Positions 17,581 through 26,828 of a stretch of 64,000 bases of DNA are shown one piece after another. The number at the start of each line of letters is the position of its first letter. Within the stretch, counting starts at the first letter, position 1. The stretch spans positions 186,001-250,000 of the forward strand of contig NZ_JBCEXH010000002.1 in NCBI RefSeq assembly GCF_038751955.1. Direction: 5' to 3'. A program made the position numbers and the translations under genes. A model generated the notes under the pieces. That model had not been told where the DNA came from. It saw nothing but the letters and a program-made list of their open reading frames with translations, and did not search any database. Source of the DNA: Methanocalculus natronophilus. GTDB taxonomy: Archaea; Halobacteriota; Methanomicrobia; Methanomicrobiales; Methanocorpusculaceae.

Positions 17581-17859
17581 TCACGACATCCGTTCATTGG
17601 CAACACGCTTGACCTCAAGCGTAATCTCCCCTCCGGTTTTCCGGCTATGGTACTTATAGATCCTCTCCCAGCGCATCCGATCTTTTCTCTTTAACATGCG
17701 GAGCCACATATTCAGCGACCGATCCTTCTTGCTCCGCTTGCAGTCATAACAGACAGGCAGTTTTCTCCCTCTCTGGGAACCTGCCATGGATGAGCCTTGT
17801 GGATCTGCACCAGCTGCGACAACTGTCCTCCCGCAATAGGCGCATGTTGCATATGCCAT
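17581..17859 (-). CDS. Small HNH-like zinc-finger protein
   Basis: 92 residues with CAYCG near the N-terminus and LPVCYDCKRSKKDRSL at about 35-50, so two CxxC pairs. The second pair with RSKKDRSL looks like the end of an HNH domain (C..CN..K). The rest is strongly basic (LRMLKRKDRMRWERIYKYHSRK). The central His-His of a catalytic HNH site is not visible, so it is more likely a nucleic-acid binding relic than an active nuclease. It sits between hmgA and cofH on the same strand. The specific function is unknown. Confidence 0.6.
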   Translation of the reverse strand: MAYATCAYCGRTVVAAGADPQGSSMAGSQRGRKLPVCYDCKRSKKDRSLNMWLRMLKRKDRMRWERIYKYHSRKTGGEITLEVKRVANERMS

Positions 17860-17895
17860 AATCGTATCTCTGATCCCCAGGAGAGAAAAGCTTTC

Positions 17896-18987
17896 TCAGA
17901 GCAGGTGATAGAGTGTGCTCCGCTCGGCAAGCGGCCTTCCGATATCCTCTGCTATCCGCTGCATCACACGTGGATCAAGAAAGTCGGTTTCAACTGCTCC
18001 CGCACTCTTTGAGATCGACTCCTCATAGACTGTTCCGCCGAGATCGTTTGCACCCGAGAGGAGAAGGAGCTGGGCCATCTTCTGGCCAAGCTTCACCCAG
18101 GAAACCTGGATATTTTTGATATTGTCCAGGAAGAGCCGGGAGACCGCATGCATCAGGATATCCTCCCTGCCGGTTGCCCCAGCCCTCGCAACCCCCCTCC
18201 GGTATAGTGGCGTCTGCTGGTGAATAAACGAGAGTGGCACAAACTCGGAAAATCCCCCGGTATCATCCTGGATATCCCGGATGATGCTGAGATGGCAGGC
18301 CCGATCCGCGTCAGATTCGATATGGCCATACATGATCGTTGCTGTTGTAGGAATACCCATCCTATGGCATTCGGAGACGATTCGCACCCATTCTTCAGTT
18401 GGAATCTTGCCAGGGCAGATCTGATCCCGCACACTGTCGACCAGTACCTCAGCAGCAGTCCCGCAGAGCGTGGCAAGACCCGCTTCTCTCAGGCGTACAA
18501 GCACCTCTTTTGTACTGATGCCGCTCTTCTCTGCGGCATAGGCAACCTCCATCGGGTTTCCGGCATGAATATGGACACCCGGAGCCCCACGCCTGATCGC
18601 CTCGATGATCCCGGCATACCTGTTGGCATCATACCCGGGATGGAGACCGGAGACCGAACAGATCTCGGTTATCTGGTGCATCTCCTTTGCCTCATGAGCC
18701 TTCTGCTCAACCATGGCAAGCGAAAGCTCAAATGCCAGGGGATCATCCGGCCTCTTCGAAAACCCACAGAACCCGCATGCATTCACACAGATATTGGTTA
18801 CATTGAGATTCTGGTTCCTGACAAAGGTGACGGTATCCCCGACAGCACGTTCACGCACCTCATCTGCCGCCTCTGCGATCCTGAGCACATCCCGTCCTGT
18901 TGCAGAAAGGAGAGTCACCGCATCCTGCCCGGTCATCCGTCCACCTTCAGTTACGTCACGGAGGATCACGGCTGCATCTTTTCCCAT
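17896..18987 (-). CDS. cofH: FO synthase subunit CofH (radical SAM)
   Basis: CofH joins tyrosine, activated by radical SAM chemistry, to the pyrimidine precursor on the way to FO, the deazaflavin core of F420. The 4Fe-4S motif CxxxCxxC is CVNACGFCGF, and the CofH-type segments SVSGLHPGYD and GNPMEVAYAAEKSG follow. The frame is open upstream to 19227, but ATG 18987 (MGKDAAVILRDVTEGGR) gives 363 residues, normal for CofH. The longer form would overlap the divergent gene at 19042. CofG is not in the window. A link with the CofE-like gene at the window start is functional only. Confidence 0.92.
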   Translation of the reverse strand: MGKDAAVILRDVTEGGRMTGQDAVTLLSATGRDVLRIAEAADEVRERAVGDTVTFVRNQNLNVTNICVNACGFCGFSKRPDDPLAFELSLAMVEQKAHEAKEMHQITEICSVSGLHPGYDANRYAGIIEAIRRGAPGVHIHAGNPMEVAYAAEKSGISTKEVLVRLREAGLATLCGTAAEVLVDSVRDQICPGKIPTEEWVRIVSECHRMGIPTTATIMYGHIESDADRACHLSIIRDIQDDTGGFSEFVPLSFIHQQTPLYRRGVARAGATGREDILMHAVSRLFLDNIKNIQVSWVKLGQKMAQLLLLSGANDLGGTVYEESISKSAGAVETDFLDPRVMQRIAEDIGRPLAERSTLYHLL

Positions 18988-19041
18988 ACACAGGTGTAGA
19001 CGAACAGCAATAAGAAGTATCCGCACCACCAGAGTACAGGC

Positions 19042-19953
19042 ATGATTGTGGCGTGGGCTGTCAGGGTCAGAAAACAGGATGGAGAAGCTGTACGGCAGGA
19101 GTGTAGTGCAGATGGAACCCTTGATCGCAGGCTCCGCCCGAGCATCGATGGAGACGACCTCCTCATCCCGGTCACCACCTCGCCTCCCGGAACCGAGCGC
19201 GCGCTCTTCCACGAGGTGCAGGCGCATTCACCGCTCCCACGGCACGAACAGGTTGGCGGTATTGCCATCATGCATGAGCAGGATCCAGCCGGTGCAGACG
19301 CGATCCTCGCCTCCCGTCCGAAAACCCATACCGTCCTCTTTTCAGATGGAGCAGTAGAAGGGGAGTTCCGGACAAAAACCTTCACGACACTTGCAGGCAC
19401 GCCAACCACAAAGACGACCATCTCCGAACATGGCCGCAGGTTCAGAATCGATCTCAGGAATGCCTACTTCTCTGCCAGGCTTGCCACTGAACGGCAGCAG
19501 ATACGATCAGCACTCTCTGCAGGAGAGATAATCTGCGATATGTTCTGCGGTGTCGGGCCGTTTCCAGTCACCCTTGCAGACCGGGCAGGATGGATTCTTG
19601 CATGCGACAAAAACCCGGGTGCAATACACCTCCTCAGGGAGAACCTCTCAGTCAACGGGATTCGAAACGTTCTCCCGATGCTTGGTGATGCAGCCCGTCT
19701 CGGAACACTCTTCCCGGCAGCATTTGACCGGGTGCTGATGAACCTCCCCTTCACCGCGGTAGAATTTCTGACCGTTGCCGATATGATATCAAAACCCCGC
19801 GGCACAATCCACCTCTACGCACTCCAGGAATGTGAAGGCGACTACCAGGAGAGAATTCAAGCAACAATACCAGGATGCCGCATAACCGAGCGGTTCCTCA
19901 GATCATACTCGGCCACCAGGTGGCATGCGGTCTATGATATCAGAAAAGGTTAG
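19042..19953 (+). CDS. Class I tRNA methyltransferase of the Trm5/Taw2 family
   Basis: The core DMFCGVGPFPVTLAD is the SAM-binding motif of archaeal Trm5, preceded by the family hallmark AYFSARLATERQ and followed by MNLPF at the catalytic NLP/NPP site and RGTIHLYALQ. Trm5 methylates N1 of G37 in tRNA to keep the reading frame, and Taw2 is a related wyosine enzyme. At 303 residues it is somewhat short; the N-terminal domain is present but without the full D1 length. The start ATG 19042 follows the cofH promoter region, with which it is divergent. Its 3' end overlaps the DUF35 gene by 4 bases in convergent orientation. Confidence 0.82.
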   Translation: MIVAWAVRVRKQDGEAVRQECSADGTLDRRLRPSIDGDDLLIPVTTSPPGTERALFHEVQAHSPLPRHEQVGGIAIMHEQDPAGADAILASRPKTHTVLFSDGAVEGEFRTKTFTTLAGTPTTKTTISEHGRRFRIDLRNAYFSARLATERQQIRSALSAGEIICDMFCGVGPFPVTLADRAGWILACDKNPGAIHLLRENLSVNGIRNVLPMLGDAARLGTLFPAAFDRVLMNLPFTAVEFLTVADMISKPRGTIHLYALQECEGDYQERIQATIPGCRITERFLRSYSATRWHAVYDIRKG

Positions 19954-20339
19954 AGCGGGACGAACTTCGTCCCGTAATGAATAATACCGGATGGCCCGTC
20001 TTCCGCAATCACCCGGAAGACCGATCTGACCGGCATCCCGACATAGACCTCATCGGGATCACAGATCACCTGTGAGGTGAGGTGGCACCCCTCCTCCAGC
20101 TCGATGATGGCAAGCACATACGGTGTCATATTCGAGAACTGATCGCTTGCACTCCGGATAATGGAGAAGGTGAGCACCTTCCCCCTGCCGCAGCAGTGGT
20201 GATCACGAATCCTGCCGTCCCTGCGGCAGTCCGGGCAGAGGGAACGGGGCGGGAAGAAGACCCGGCTGCAGGTGTCGCATTTAGTCCCGATCAGGTTATA
20301 CCGCTGGGGAATCTTCCTCCAGAATCGCGCTACAGTCAT
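19950..20339 (-). CDS. DUF35 zinc-ribbon/OB-fold protein of the thiolase-HMG-CoA synthase complex
   Basis: The N-terminal zinc ribbon has GTKCDTCSRVFFPPRSLCPDCRR, four Cys in two CxxC pairs, followed by an OB-fold with GKVLTFSII and YVLAIIELEEG. In methanogens this small protein bridges acetoacetyl-CoA thiolase and HMG-CoA synthase, shares their CoA site and lets the intermediate pass directly. The gene follows the thiolase gene by 3 bases, exactly the partner context. 129 residues is normal. It is last in the operon regulator-HMGS-thiolase-DUF35. Confidence 0.9.
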   Translation of the reverse strand: MTVARFWRKIPQRYNLIGTKCDTCSRVFFPPRSLCPDCRRDGRIRDHHCCGRGKVLTFSIIRSASDQFSNMTPYVLAIIELEEGCHLTSQVICDPDEVYVGMPVRSVFRVIAEDGPSGIIHYGTKFVPL

Positions 20340-20342
20340 CCT

Positions 20343-21506
20343 TCAGACCCTCCCAAAGAGATGGCAGACCACGGTCGCACCGGATCCGCCGACATTCTGT
20401 GTCATCGCAATCTCCGCACCGTCAACCTGCCGCTTCCCGGCATCCCCACGGAGCTGGGTAACCGCTTCCCAGACCTGTTTGATACCGGTTGCACCAACCG
20501 GATGGCCGCAGGCTTTGAGACCGCCGGAGGTATTCACAGGCAGATCGCCCCCGATGGTGGTCTGTCCCTCCTCATAGAGTCGGCCTGCAGAACCCTTCTC
20601 CACAAACCCGAGATCCTCAATCGCACAGATCTCGGCAATGGTGAAACAGTCATGCACCTCAAGGAGATCAACATCCTTCCGTGCAATTCCGGCACGTTCG
20701 AATGCCCTGTTTCCTGCCGCAACACTTGCATCAAGGGTTGAGATATCCCGGCGATCATGAAGCGCAATCGTATCGCTTGCCTGCGAGCTTGCCAGCACCC
20801 GGATCGGAGTATCAGTAAACTCACGTGCACGCTCAAGCGGGGCGACAACCACCGCCGCACTCCCATCTGATACCGGAGAACAGTCAAAGAGACGGAGTGG
20901 ATCTGCAACGGAAGTCGACCGGAGAACCGTATCCACTGTTATCTCGTTCTGGAACTGCGCAATAGGATTCATGGACCCATGGTGATGGTTCTTCACAGAC
21001 ACCATCGCAAGCTGCTCCCGGGTGAGCTTATAGCGGTGCATGTAATCTGTTGCAATCATCGCGTAGAGGCCGGGGAAGGTTGCACCTGCAAACCCTTCCC
21101 ACTCCCGATCGGCAGCTGCTGCCAGGACATCGGTTGAGTCGCCTGCATCAGTCATCTTCTCAACCCCTGCTGCAACAACGATATCCTCCATACCGGATGC
21201 AACAGCCAGAACCGCCTGCCTGAAGGCGAGGCCGCCGGACGCACAGGCAGCCTCCACCCTTGTTGCCGGGATATTGCCTGCATGGGTGAGACCGGCATAA
21301 TCTGCAATCAGTGCGCCGATATGCTCCTGCTCGACAAACCTGCCAGCACTCATATTACCAACATACAATGCATCAATTGATTCGCCTGCAACACCTGCAT
21401 CCTCAAGTGCGAGTGTTCCTGCTTCGACGAAGAGATGGCGAAACGACGTGTCCCAGCGCTCTCCAAACTGTGTACATCCAACTCCGATTACTGCCACATC
21501 TCTCAT
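20343..21506 (-). CDS. Acetyl-CoA C-acetyltransferase (archaeal thiolase)
   Basis: Condenses two acetyl-CoA to acetoacetyl-CoA, the first step of the mevalonate pathway. The nucleophilic Cys is in [12 protein letters not shown], the catalytic His in [10 protein letters not shown], and the C-terminal signature is [12 protein letters not shown]. It belongs to the non-decarboxylative SCP-thiolase-like archaeal group. 387 residues is typical. It overlaps the HMG-CoA synthase gene by 4 bases and is followed by the DUF35 gene, so the three should form one channelling complex. Confidence 0.93.
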   Translation of the reverse strand: MRDVAVIGVGCTQFGERWDTSFRHLFVEAGTLALEDAGVAGESIDALYVGNMSAGRFVEQEHIGALIADYAGLTHAGNIPATRVEAACASGGLAFRQAVLAVASGMEDIVVAAGVEKMTDAGDSTDVLAAAADREWEGFAGATFPGLYAMIATDYMHRYKLTREQLAMVSVKNHHHGSMNPIAQFQNEITVDTVLRSTSVADPLRLFDCSPVSDGSAAVVVAPLERAREFTDTPIRVLASSQASDTIALHDRRDISTLDASVAAGNRAFERAGIARKDVDLLEVHDCFTIAEICAIEDLGFVEKGSAGRLYEEGQTTIGGDLPVNTSGGLKACGHPVGATGIKQVWEAVTQLRGDAGKRQVDGAEIAMTQNVGGSGATVVCHLFGRV

Positions 21507-22552
21507 TGTTGCACCACGATCTTGTTTTTGTGTCTGGCATACAGTGCATAATCCAGGTACCGGGGATTCTGCATCAGGTCCTGGACAGACGGTGCCTTCG
21601 AGCGATCCATTGCCGTTCTGATAGCATCAGTCACCCTGATCTCAAATGCATCGGATCCCGATCCTGAGCCATAACTGCAGACAAAAATCCGGTCACCCGG
21701 TTCTGCGATATCAAGCGTTGCCGCAAGGCCGACTGGTGAGGATCCCGAGTAAGTATTGCCAATCTCAGGCACCACAAGGCCTGGCTTAATCTGTTCACTG
21801 GTAAAGCCGAGCACCTGTGCGGCACGTCTTGGAAACTTTGCATTCGGCTGGTGGAATATCGCGTATGCATAGTCCGAGGCTTTTGTCCCCTCTTTTTCAA
21901 AGAAGAGACGGCTTGCGCCGAGGACATGCTTGAAATATCCCGGATCACCAGAGAACCGCCCGCCATGCCTTGGATAATCCTGGCCCTCACGCCGCCAGAA
22001 ATCCGGTGTATCACTTGAGAATGAGTGCGTGGCGGTGATCTCGGCAATCGGATCATCGTCTCCGATCAGAAACGCTGCACCCCCTGCAGCAGCAGTATAC
22101 TCAAGTGCGTCTCCAGGCGCTCCCTGGGCAATATCTGCCCCGATAGCCAGGGCGTAGGTGACCATCTTCGACCCAACAAGACCCATGCAGGTCTGGATGG
22201 CGGCGGTACCTGCCTTGCAGGCAAACTCGTAGTCTGCCGCCGTCATAACCGGGGTTGCCCCTATCGCCTCGCCGACGGTGACTGCAGTCGGCTTCACCGC
22301 ATAGGGATGCGACTCGGAGCCGACATAGACAGCACCGATATCATCGGGATTGATCTTCCTCCGTGCCAGTGCATACCGCGCAGCCTCGACTGCAATAGTT
22401 GCGGTATTCTCATCAAGATCCGGCACTGACTTCTCAAAAACGCCAAGGCCGCCTGAGATCTCAGCCGGGTTGGCACCCCAGACCCGGGCAATCTCCTCGA
22501 CTTTGACCCGGAACCGGGGAATGTATGCCCCGTAGGTGATTATTCCTACCAT
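21503..22552 (-). CDS. Hydroxymethylglutaryl-CoA synthase
   Basis: Condenses acetoacetyl-CoA with acetyl-CoA to HMG-CoA. The start [17 protein letters not shown] is the archaeal HMGS signature. The catalytic Cys lies in [13 protein letters not shown], and [13 protein letters not shown] and [13 protein letters not shown] match the active-site His and the C-terminal glycine segment. 349 residues is usual. It overlaps the upstream regulator gene by 7 bases and the thiolase by 4, which points to one transcript and tight stoichiometry. Confidence 0.95.
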   Translation of the reverse strand: MVGIITYGAYIPRFRVKVEEIARVWGANPAEISGGLGVFEKSVPDLDENTATIAVEAARYALARRKINPDDIGAVYVGSESHPYAVKPTAVTVGEAIGATPVMTAADYEFACKAGTAAIQTCMGLVGSKMVTYALAIGADIAQGAPGDALEYTAAAGGAAFLIGDDDPIAEITATHSFSSDTPDFWRREGQDYPRHGGRFSGDPGYFKHVLGASRLFFEKEGTKASDYAYAIFHQPNAKFPRRAAQVLGFTSEQIKPGLVVPEIGNTYSGSSPVGLAATLDIAEPGDRIFVCSYGSGSGSDAFEIRVTDAIRTAMDRSKAPSVQDLMQNPRYLDYALYARHKNKIVVQQ

Positions 22553-23256
22553 TCCTGTTTCCTCAGTGTTTCTATTATGTCCTGAACAGGCTCTTCTGTT
22601 GAGAAGACGCTGATCCGATCACGTTCGGCGAGCTTTTTCACCAGGGGATGAACCAGCTCATGGTTAATTCCCTGGAGGATGACGCAGGGTGGCTTGAACG
22701 GCGTGACACGGATCGCAACCATCGGGGACTTCCCGCTTGAGACATCCGTAAAGATCAGTACCCGCTCAGTACTCCACCCATAAATCCGGTTAAACTCGTT
22801 TGGAGAGAGTGTCAGGATAGCGTTGACACTGTTTACAATCGTATACCCGACAACACTGTGATCCCCGTTGCCGCAGATGAGATGGCAGTTCAGCTGGTCT
22901 GCCAGGTCACTGACCGGTACAGCATCAGAAAAGTCATGAAGATCATAAATGACGTCATCGTCAAGATTGGTGAAGAGCATCTTTGCATACTTGTCAATGA
23001 ACACTCCTCCGTTTGCTTCGTCAATCGAAAACAGGCTGTCCACAATCTTCCCGACAACTGCCGTTCCAGGGCTCTTACGCCTCCCGCTCTCGTAGTCGCT
23101 GATCACAGACGGTGAAAAGCCCAAATGGTCGGCTAACGTGCCCGGTGAGATCTTAAAACTCGTCCGCCACTTCTTCAGCGCCTTGCCGGGCATATCAGAG
23201 AGGGTGATCTCTCCGGCAATCTTTTCGGCAAGCTGCTGACGATGTCCAGGTTTCAC
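22546..23256 (-). CDS. XRE-family HTH regulator leading the HMG-CoA synthase operon
   Basis: 236 residues. The helix-turn-helix lies at about 30-70 ([29 protein letters not shown]), the classical XRE layout. The C-terminal part (about 75-236) contains [22 protein letters not shown] and has no recognised enzyme motif, so it may bind an effector. The gene overlaps HMG-CoA synthase by 7 bases and is first in the operon. Feedback control of isoprenoid synthesis is therefore likely but is inference. The start ATG 23256 is followed by a Lys- and Arg-rich N-terminus ([16 protein letters not shown]). Confidence 0.88.
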   Translation of the reverse strand: MKPGHRQQLAEKIAGEITLSDMPGKALKKWRTSFKISPGTLADHLGFSPSVISDYESGRRKSPGTAVVGKIVDSLFSIDEANGGVFIDKYAKMLFTNLDDDVIYDLHDFSDAVPVSDLADQLNCHLICGNGDHSVVGYTIVNSVNAILTLSPNEFNRIYGWSTERVLIFTDVSSGKSPMVAIRVTPFKPPCVILQGINHELVHPLVKKLAERDRISVFSTEEPVQDIIETLRKQEW

Positions 23257-23462
23257 CTGTACTGCTATGGTTCCGTGACTGATATAACTAACGAAACAAC
23301 CTTCGACATTTCACGAAGTCTGCACAGCACCACAACAGCCAGTCAACCTTCATTTATTTGTTGAATTCATATTATAAACAACCCCCGGCCCTCTATTACT
23401 GGCAAACGATGGTTGCAAACAGCCGTGGCAGGAGACAAAACCCAAAACAGTTATCTTATCAC

Positions 23463-24452
23463 ATGCCCGATACCTCACATAATCTGCTTATGACAGAACT
23501 CCTCCGCTTCTCTGCCCATGGGAAGAAGTATGCCATCCCCCTGCACCTGATCAGATCCACTATCAGAATGGTTTCAGTTACAAAAGAGCCAGGAAACGGT
23601 GATACGGGCAGAGGAACAGTTATTTTCCACGGAGAGACGATCCCTGTAGCCTCGATCACCGATGATCAGGGCAGGACATCCCCGGTCAAGACAACAGATT
23701 ACCTCATCATCACCCCGGGAGGCGATGATGCACTCGCCCTGCGTGTCGAGCAGATCGAGGGTGTCATTGAAGATACCGGGACGATGCCTCCTTTCCTGAA
23801 CGGAAACAGCCTGTCAGAAGATGGACGGATCATCATTGATGATCCCTCTACACTCCCCCTTTCATGGGAGAATCCACAACCAGCAGATGAAGAGACTGTA
23901 TCCGTTCTTTTCCGGAGGGCAGAGGAGATCGCATCACCCGAAGAACCAAGGGATCCCGGCATCTATCCAGGAATCCTCAGGTTTTCACTTGGGTATGAGG
24001 AGTATGCAGTTGAGATGCAGTATGTCCGGGAGGTGATCCTGACCGGGGAGATCACACCTGTTCCCGGCATTCCGGAATTTATCGTCGGGATATCTGTTGT
24101 GAGGGGAAGAATCGTCTCACTGGTTGATCTGAGAAGATTCTTCCAGCTGCCCGAGGTCGGGCTGACTGATCTGAACCGGGTCATCATCCTCTCTGACCAG
24201 AAGATGACCTTCGGCCTGCTGGCTGATCGAATCCTTGGAACAACCGATCTCAAAAAAGAACCAGGGGAAGCAAAAAGATCAACCAGCATCCCTGAAAAGT
24301 ATCTCGTTGGCATCAAAGGAGATCTCATCGTCCTGAATGGAAAAGCCCTCCTCACCGATGAGGCGATGCTGGTAAACGAGCAGGAGCAGAGAGCAGACAT
24401 GAAACAGGATAGTAAGCCGGAGGAGTATCCTCCGGGAGGCACACCATGGTAA
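23463..24452 (+). CDS. Double CheW adaptor
   Basis: Two CheW folds in one chain: the first at about 10-130 ([20 protein letters not shown]) and the second at about 165-310 ([20 protein letters not shown], then [23 protein letters not shown]). CheW couples receptors to CheA, and a tandem form could bridge two neighbours in an array. The frame is open from 23358, but a TATA-like CATATTATAAACAA at about 23368-23381 argues against that start. ATG 23463 or 23490 is possible; 23463 is used here with moderate certainty. The stop overlaps the receptor start (ATGGTAA at 24446-24452), so the genes are coupled. Confidence 0.85.
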   Translation: MPDTSHNLLMTELLRFSAHGKKYAIPLHLIRSTIRMVSVTKEPGNGDTGRGTVIFHGETIPVASITDDQGRTSPVKTTDYLIITPGGDDALALRVEQIEGVIEDTGTMPPFLNGNSLSEDGRIIIDDPSTLPLSWENPQPADEETVSVLFRRAEEIASPEEPRDPGIYPGILRFSLGYEEYAVEMQYVREVILTGEITPVPGIPEFIVGISVVRGRIVSLVDLRRFFQLPEVGLTDLNRVIILSDQKMTFGLLADRILGTTDLKKEPGEAKRSTSIPEKYLVGIKGDLIVLNGKALLTDEAMLVNEQEQRADMKQDSKPEEYPPGGTPW

Positions 24453-26827
24453 AGAACTTCTCAGACATGAAGGTAGGAACAAAGATTCTCGTCATATGCC
24501 TTCTCCTTGCAATCATACCGACATCACTTGTCGGTTACGTCTCCTATTCAAGTTCAACAGGAGTCATCACCCAGCAGATCGAGACACTCCTCCAGACCCA
24601 GGGGACTGACATGAAGGGGTGGACAAACGATGTCTATACCCTGACCCGAACAAAAGTGGACAGCGACTTAAACGTCCTCAGGCAGCAGTTTTACCAGCAT
24701 GGAAGCCCCGAGATCATCGGGGGGCAGATGACCCTGGTCGGGCCTGATGGCGAGCGGTACGTCGTCAATGACAACTTTGAGATCGTCGATCAGGTGCAGG
24801 AGCTTGTCGGGGGTGCTGCAACGATCTTCCAGGTCTATGACGACCATGCCATACGCATTGCGACAAATGTCATCAGCGAGGATGGAGAACGGGCAGTTGG
24901 AACACGGCTGACGCAGGATGTCTATGAATACTCGGTTGTCGGAGGCAGAACCTATTATGGATCCCGGGATCTCTTCGGCATCCAGTATGTGACTGCATAT
25001 GAGCCTATCAAAAACCAGGCGGGAGACGTGATAGGGATCCTCTTTGTTGGAACTGAAGAGGCACAGACACTGGATGTTGTCAAGAACAGTATCAGGCAGA
25101 CTGTCATCGGCGATAATGGATTCATGTTTGTGGTCGACAGTACAGGCGAGTATATCGTCCACCCGACACTCGAAGGGGGCAATATTGCCGATGATGAGAT
25201 CTTCTCAGTTGTGAAAGAAGAGCGGCAGGGGGTTCTCTATCACCGGGAAGATGGTATCGACCTTGTTGATGTCTATACCTACTTTGAGCCTCTTGACTGG
25301 TACATCATATCAAGAGCCCATCTTGCCGACTTCACCGGGCCAATCAACACCATCAGAGATACGATCGTCGTCGTCATCTTAGCTGCAATTCTGGTCGGTG
25401 CAACCGTGTCCATCCTCTTTGGGAGATCAATTGCCGATCCGCTCCAGCAGGTCGTGCAGATGATCCGCGAACTCAGAAACGGCCACCTCTCTGTCAGGCT
25501 GAATATCAGGCGGAAAGACGAGATCGGGGTGATGGCACAGACCATGGACGAATTTGCCGAGGATCTCCAGACAAATATCGTCGGCAACATCAAGCGTATC
25601 GCAAATGGAGAGTATGTCGAGGAGCTCACCATCCAGGATGAGAGAGACGAGATCCGGCCTGCAATCCAGATGATGATGGAGTCGCTTGATCACCTCCACA
25701 AAGAGACCCTGAAAATGACTGATGCCGCATGGGCAGGTGATCTGAAGATTCGTGGCGATGAGAAGGCATTCAGGGGAAGTTACCGGAGAATTATTGCCGG
25801 ATTCAATAAGACACTGGAGCGGATCACCGAACCGGTGAACGAGGCGATGCGCCTTGCCGGGTACTATGCTGCAGGAGACTTCACTGCCCGCTTTGATCCG
25901 GATATTCCTGTTGCAGGCGAGTTCATCGCATACCGTGACGCACTCAACACCATCGGTATCGAACTCTCAAGGCTGATGAAGCTGATCACCGAGGAACTGT
26001 ATGAAGGAATCTCGGTTCTCTCATCCGCATCAAGCGAGATCATCGCCGTCACCTCCTACCTCTCATCTGAAAGTTCACAGACAGTCAGGATCGTCGATGA
26101 GACAACCGATTCTGTCGAAGGGGTGCGTATCCAGACAGAACGTGCGAACCAGAAGACACGGGCAGTCACTGAGAAGGCGATGAAAGCAAGTTTCGTCAGC
26201 AAGGACGGGCAGCGATCGATCCAGGACATCCTGGATGCCATGAACCAGATACGGCGCCAGATGGATGTTATCGGGACAAACGTCGTCAAGCTCTCTGAGC
26301 AGAGCAATGCAGTCGGTGAGATCATCGCAACAGTTACCGACATCTCCGAGCAGTCAAACCTCCTTGCCGTCAATGCCTCGATTGAAGCTGCAAAAGCCGG
26401 AGAGTTTGGGAAAGGGTTTGCTGTTGTCGCCCATGAAATCCATGACCTCGCCGAGCAGTCGAAACAGGCGACCGCACATATCAGGACTATTCTGACAGAC
26501 ATCCAGCGGGACGTCTCAGGAACAGTCATATCAGTAGACCGGGGATCGGCGTCGGTCGAATCCACTGTCGGGCTCACGGCACAGGCACAGGAGGCAATTG
26601 AGGTCCTGGCAACAGCAATTGCAGATTCATCAAAAGAAGCATACGAGATTGCAGACTCAATCTCTGAACAGGCATCCGGGATGGACCGGATCTCCCATGC
26701 GATGGAGAAGATCCAGGAAGCTGCCAGAAAGAACCTGGAGAACACCCAGAAGGCAGAGAAGACTGCAGAAGCGCTGCATGAGCTTGGTATACGCCTGAAG
26801 AAGATCACCGAACAGTATCACGTCTGA
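24446..26827 (+). CDS. Transmembrane methyl-accepting chemotaxis protein with Cache sensor
   Basis: 793 residues. TM1 at about 14-34 is followed by an extracellular Cache-type sensor to about 300 ([36 protein letters not shown]). TM2 at about 305-325 and several HAMP-like modules (about 326-510) come next. The signalling hairpin is at about 560-790 with the tip [20 protein letters not shown]. The tip motif is standard, so CheA and CheW binding is expected. It is coupled to the double CheW upstream, and the cheA start is 1 base downstream. No CheR or CheB is in the operon, so adaptation by methylation would need enzymes coded elsewhere. The ligand is unknown. Confidence 0.92.
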   Translation: MVKNFSDMKVGTKILVICLLLAIIPTSLVGYVSYSSSTGVITQQIETLLQTQGTDMKGWTNDVYTLTRTKVDSDLNVLRQQFYQHGSPEIIGGQMTLVGPDGERYVVNDNFEIVDQVQELVGGAATIFQVYDDHAIRIATNVISEDGERAVGTRLTQDVYEYSVVGGRTYYGSRDLFGIQYVTAYEPIKNQAGDVIGILFVGTEEAQTLDVVKNSIRQTVIGDNGFMFVVDSTGEYIVHPTLEGGNIADDEIFSVVKEERQGVLYHREDGIDLVDVYTYFEPLDWYIISRAHLADFTGPINTIRDTIVVVILAAILVGATVSILFGRSIADPLQQVVQMIRELRNGHLSVRLNIRRKDEIGVMAQTMDEFAEDLQTNIVGNIKRIANGEYVEELTIQDERDEIRPAIQMMMESLDHLHKETLKMTDAAWAGDLKIRGDEKAFRGSYRRIIAGFNKTLERITEPVNEAMRLAGYYAAGDFTARFDPDIPVAGEFIAYRDALNTIGIELSRLMKLITEELYEGISVLSSASSEIIAVTSYLSSESSQTVRIVDETTDSVEGVRIQTERANQKTRAVTEKAMKASFVSKDGQRSIQDILDAMNQIRRQMDVIGTNVVKLSEQSNAVGEIIATVTDISEQSNLLAVNASIEAAKAGEFGKGFAVVAHEIHDLAEQSKQATAHIRTILTDIQRDVSGTVISVDRGSASVESTVGLTAQAQEAIEVLATAIADSSKEAYEIADSISEQASGMDRISHAMEKIQEAARKNLENTQKAEKTAEALHELGIRLKKITEQYHV

Positions 26828-26828
26828 T

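Noticed and set aside
26056-26808. A 250-residue open frame on the minus strand inside the chemoreceptor gene.
   Set aside because: Antisense shadow of the receptor; low-complexity Ser- and Ile-rich product, no ribosome binding site, no motif.
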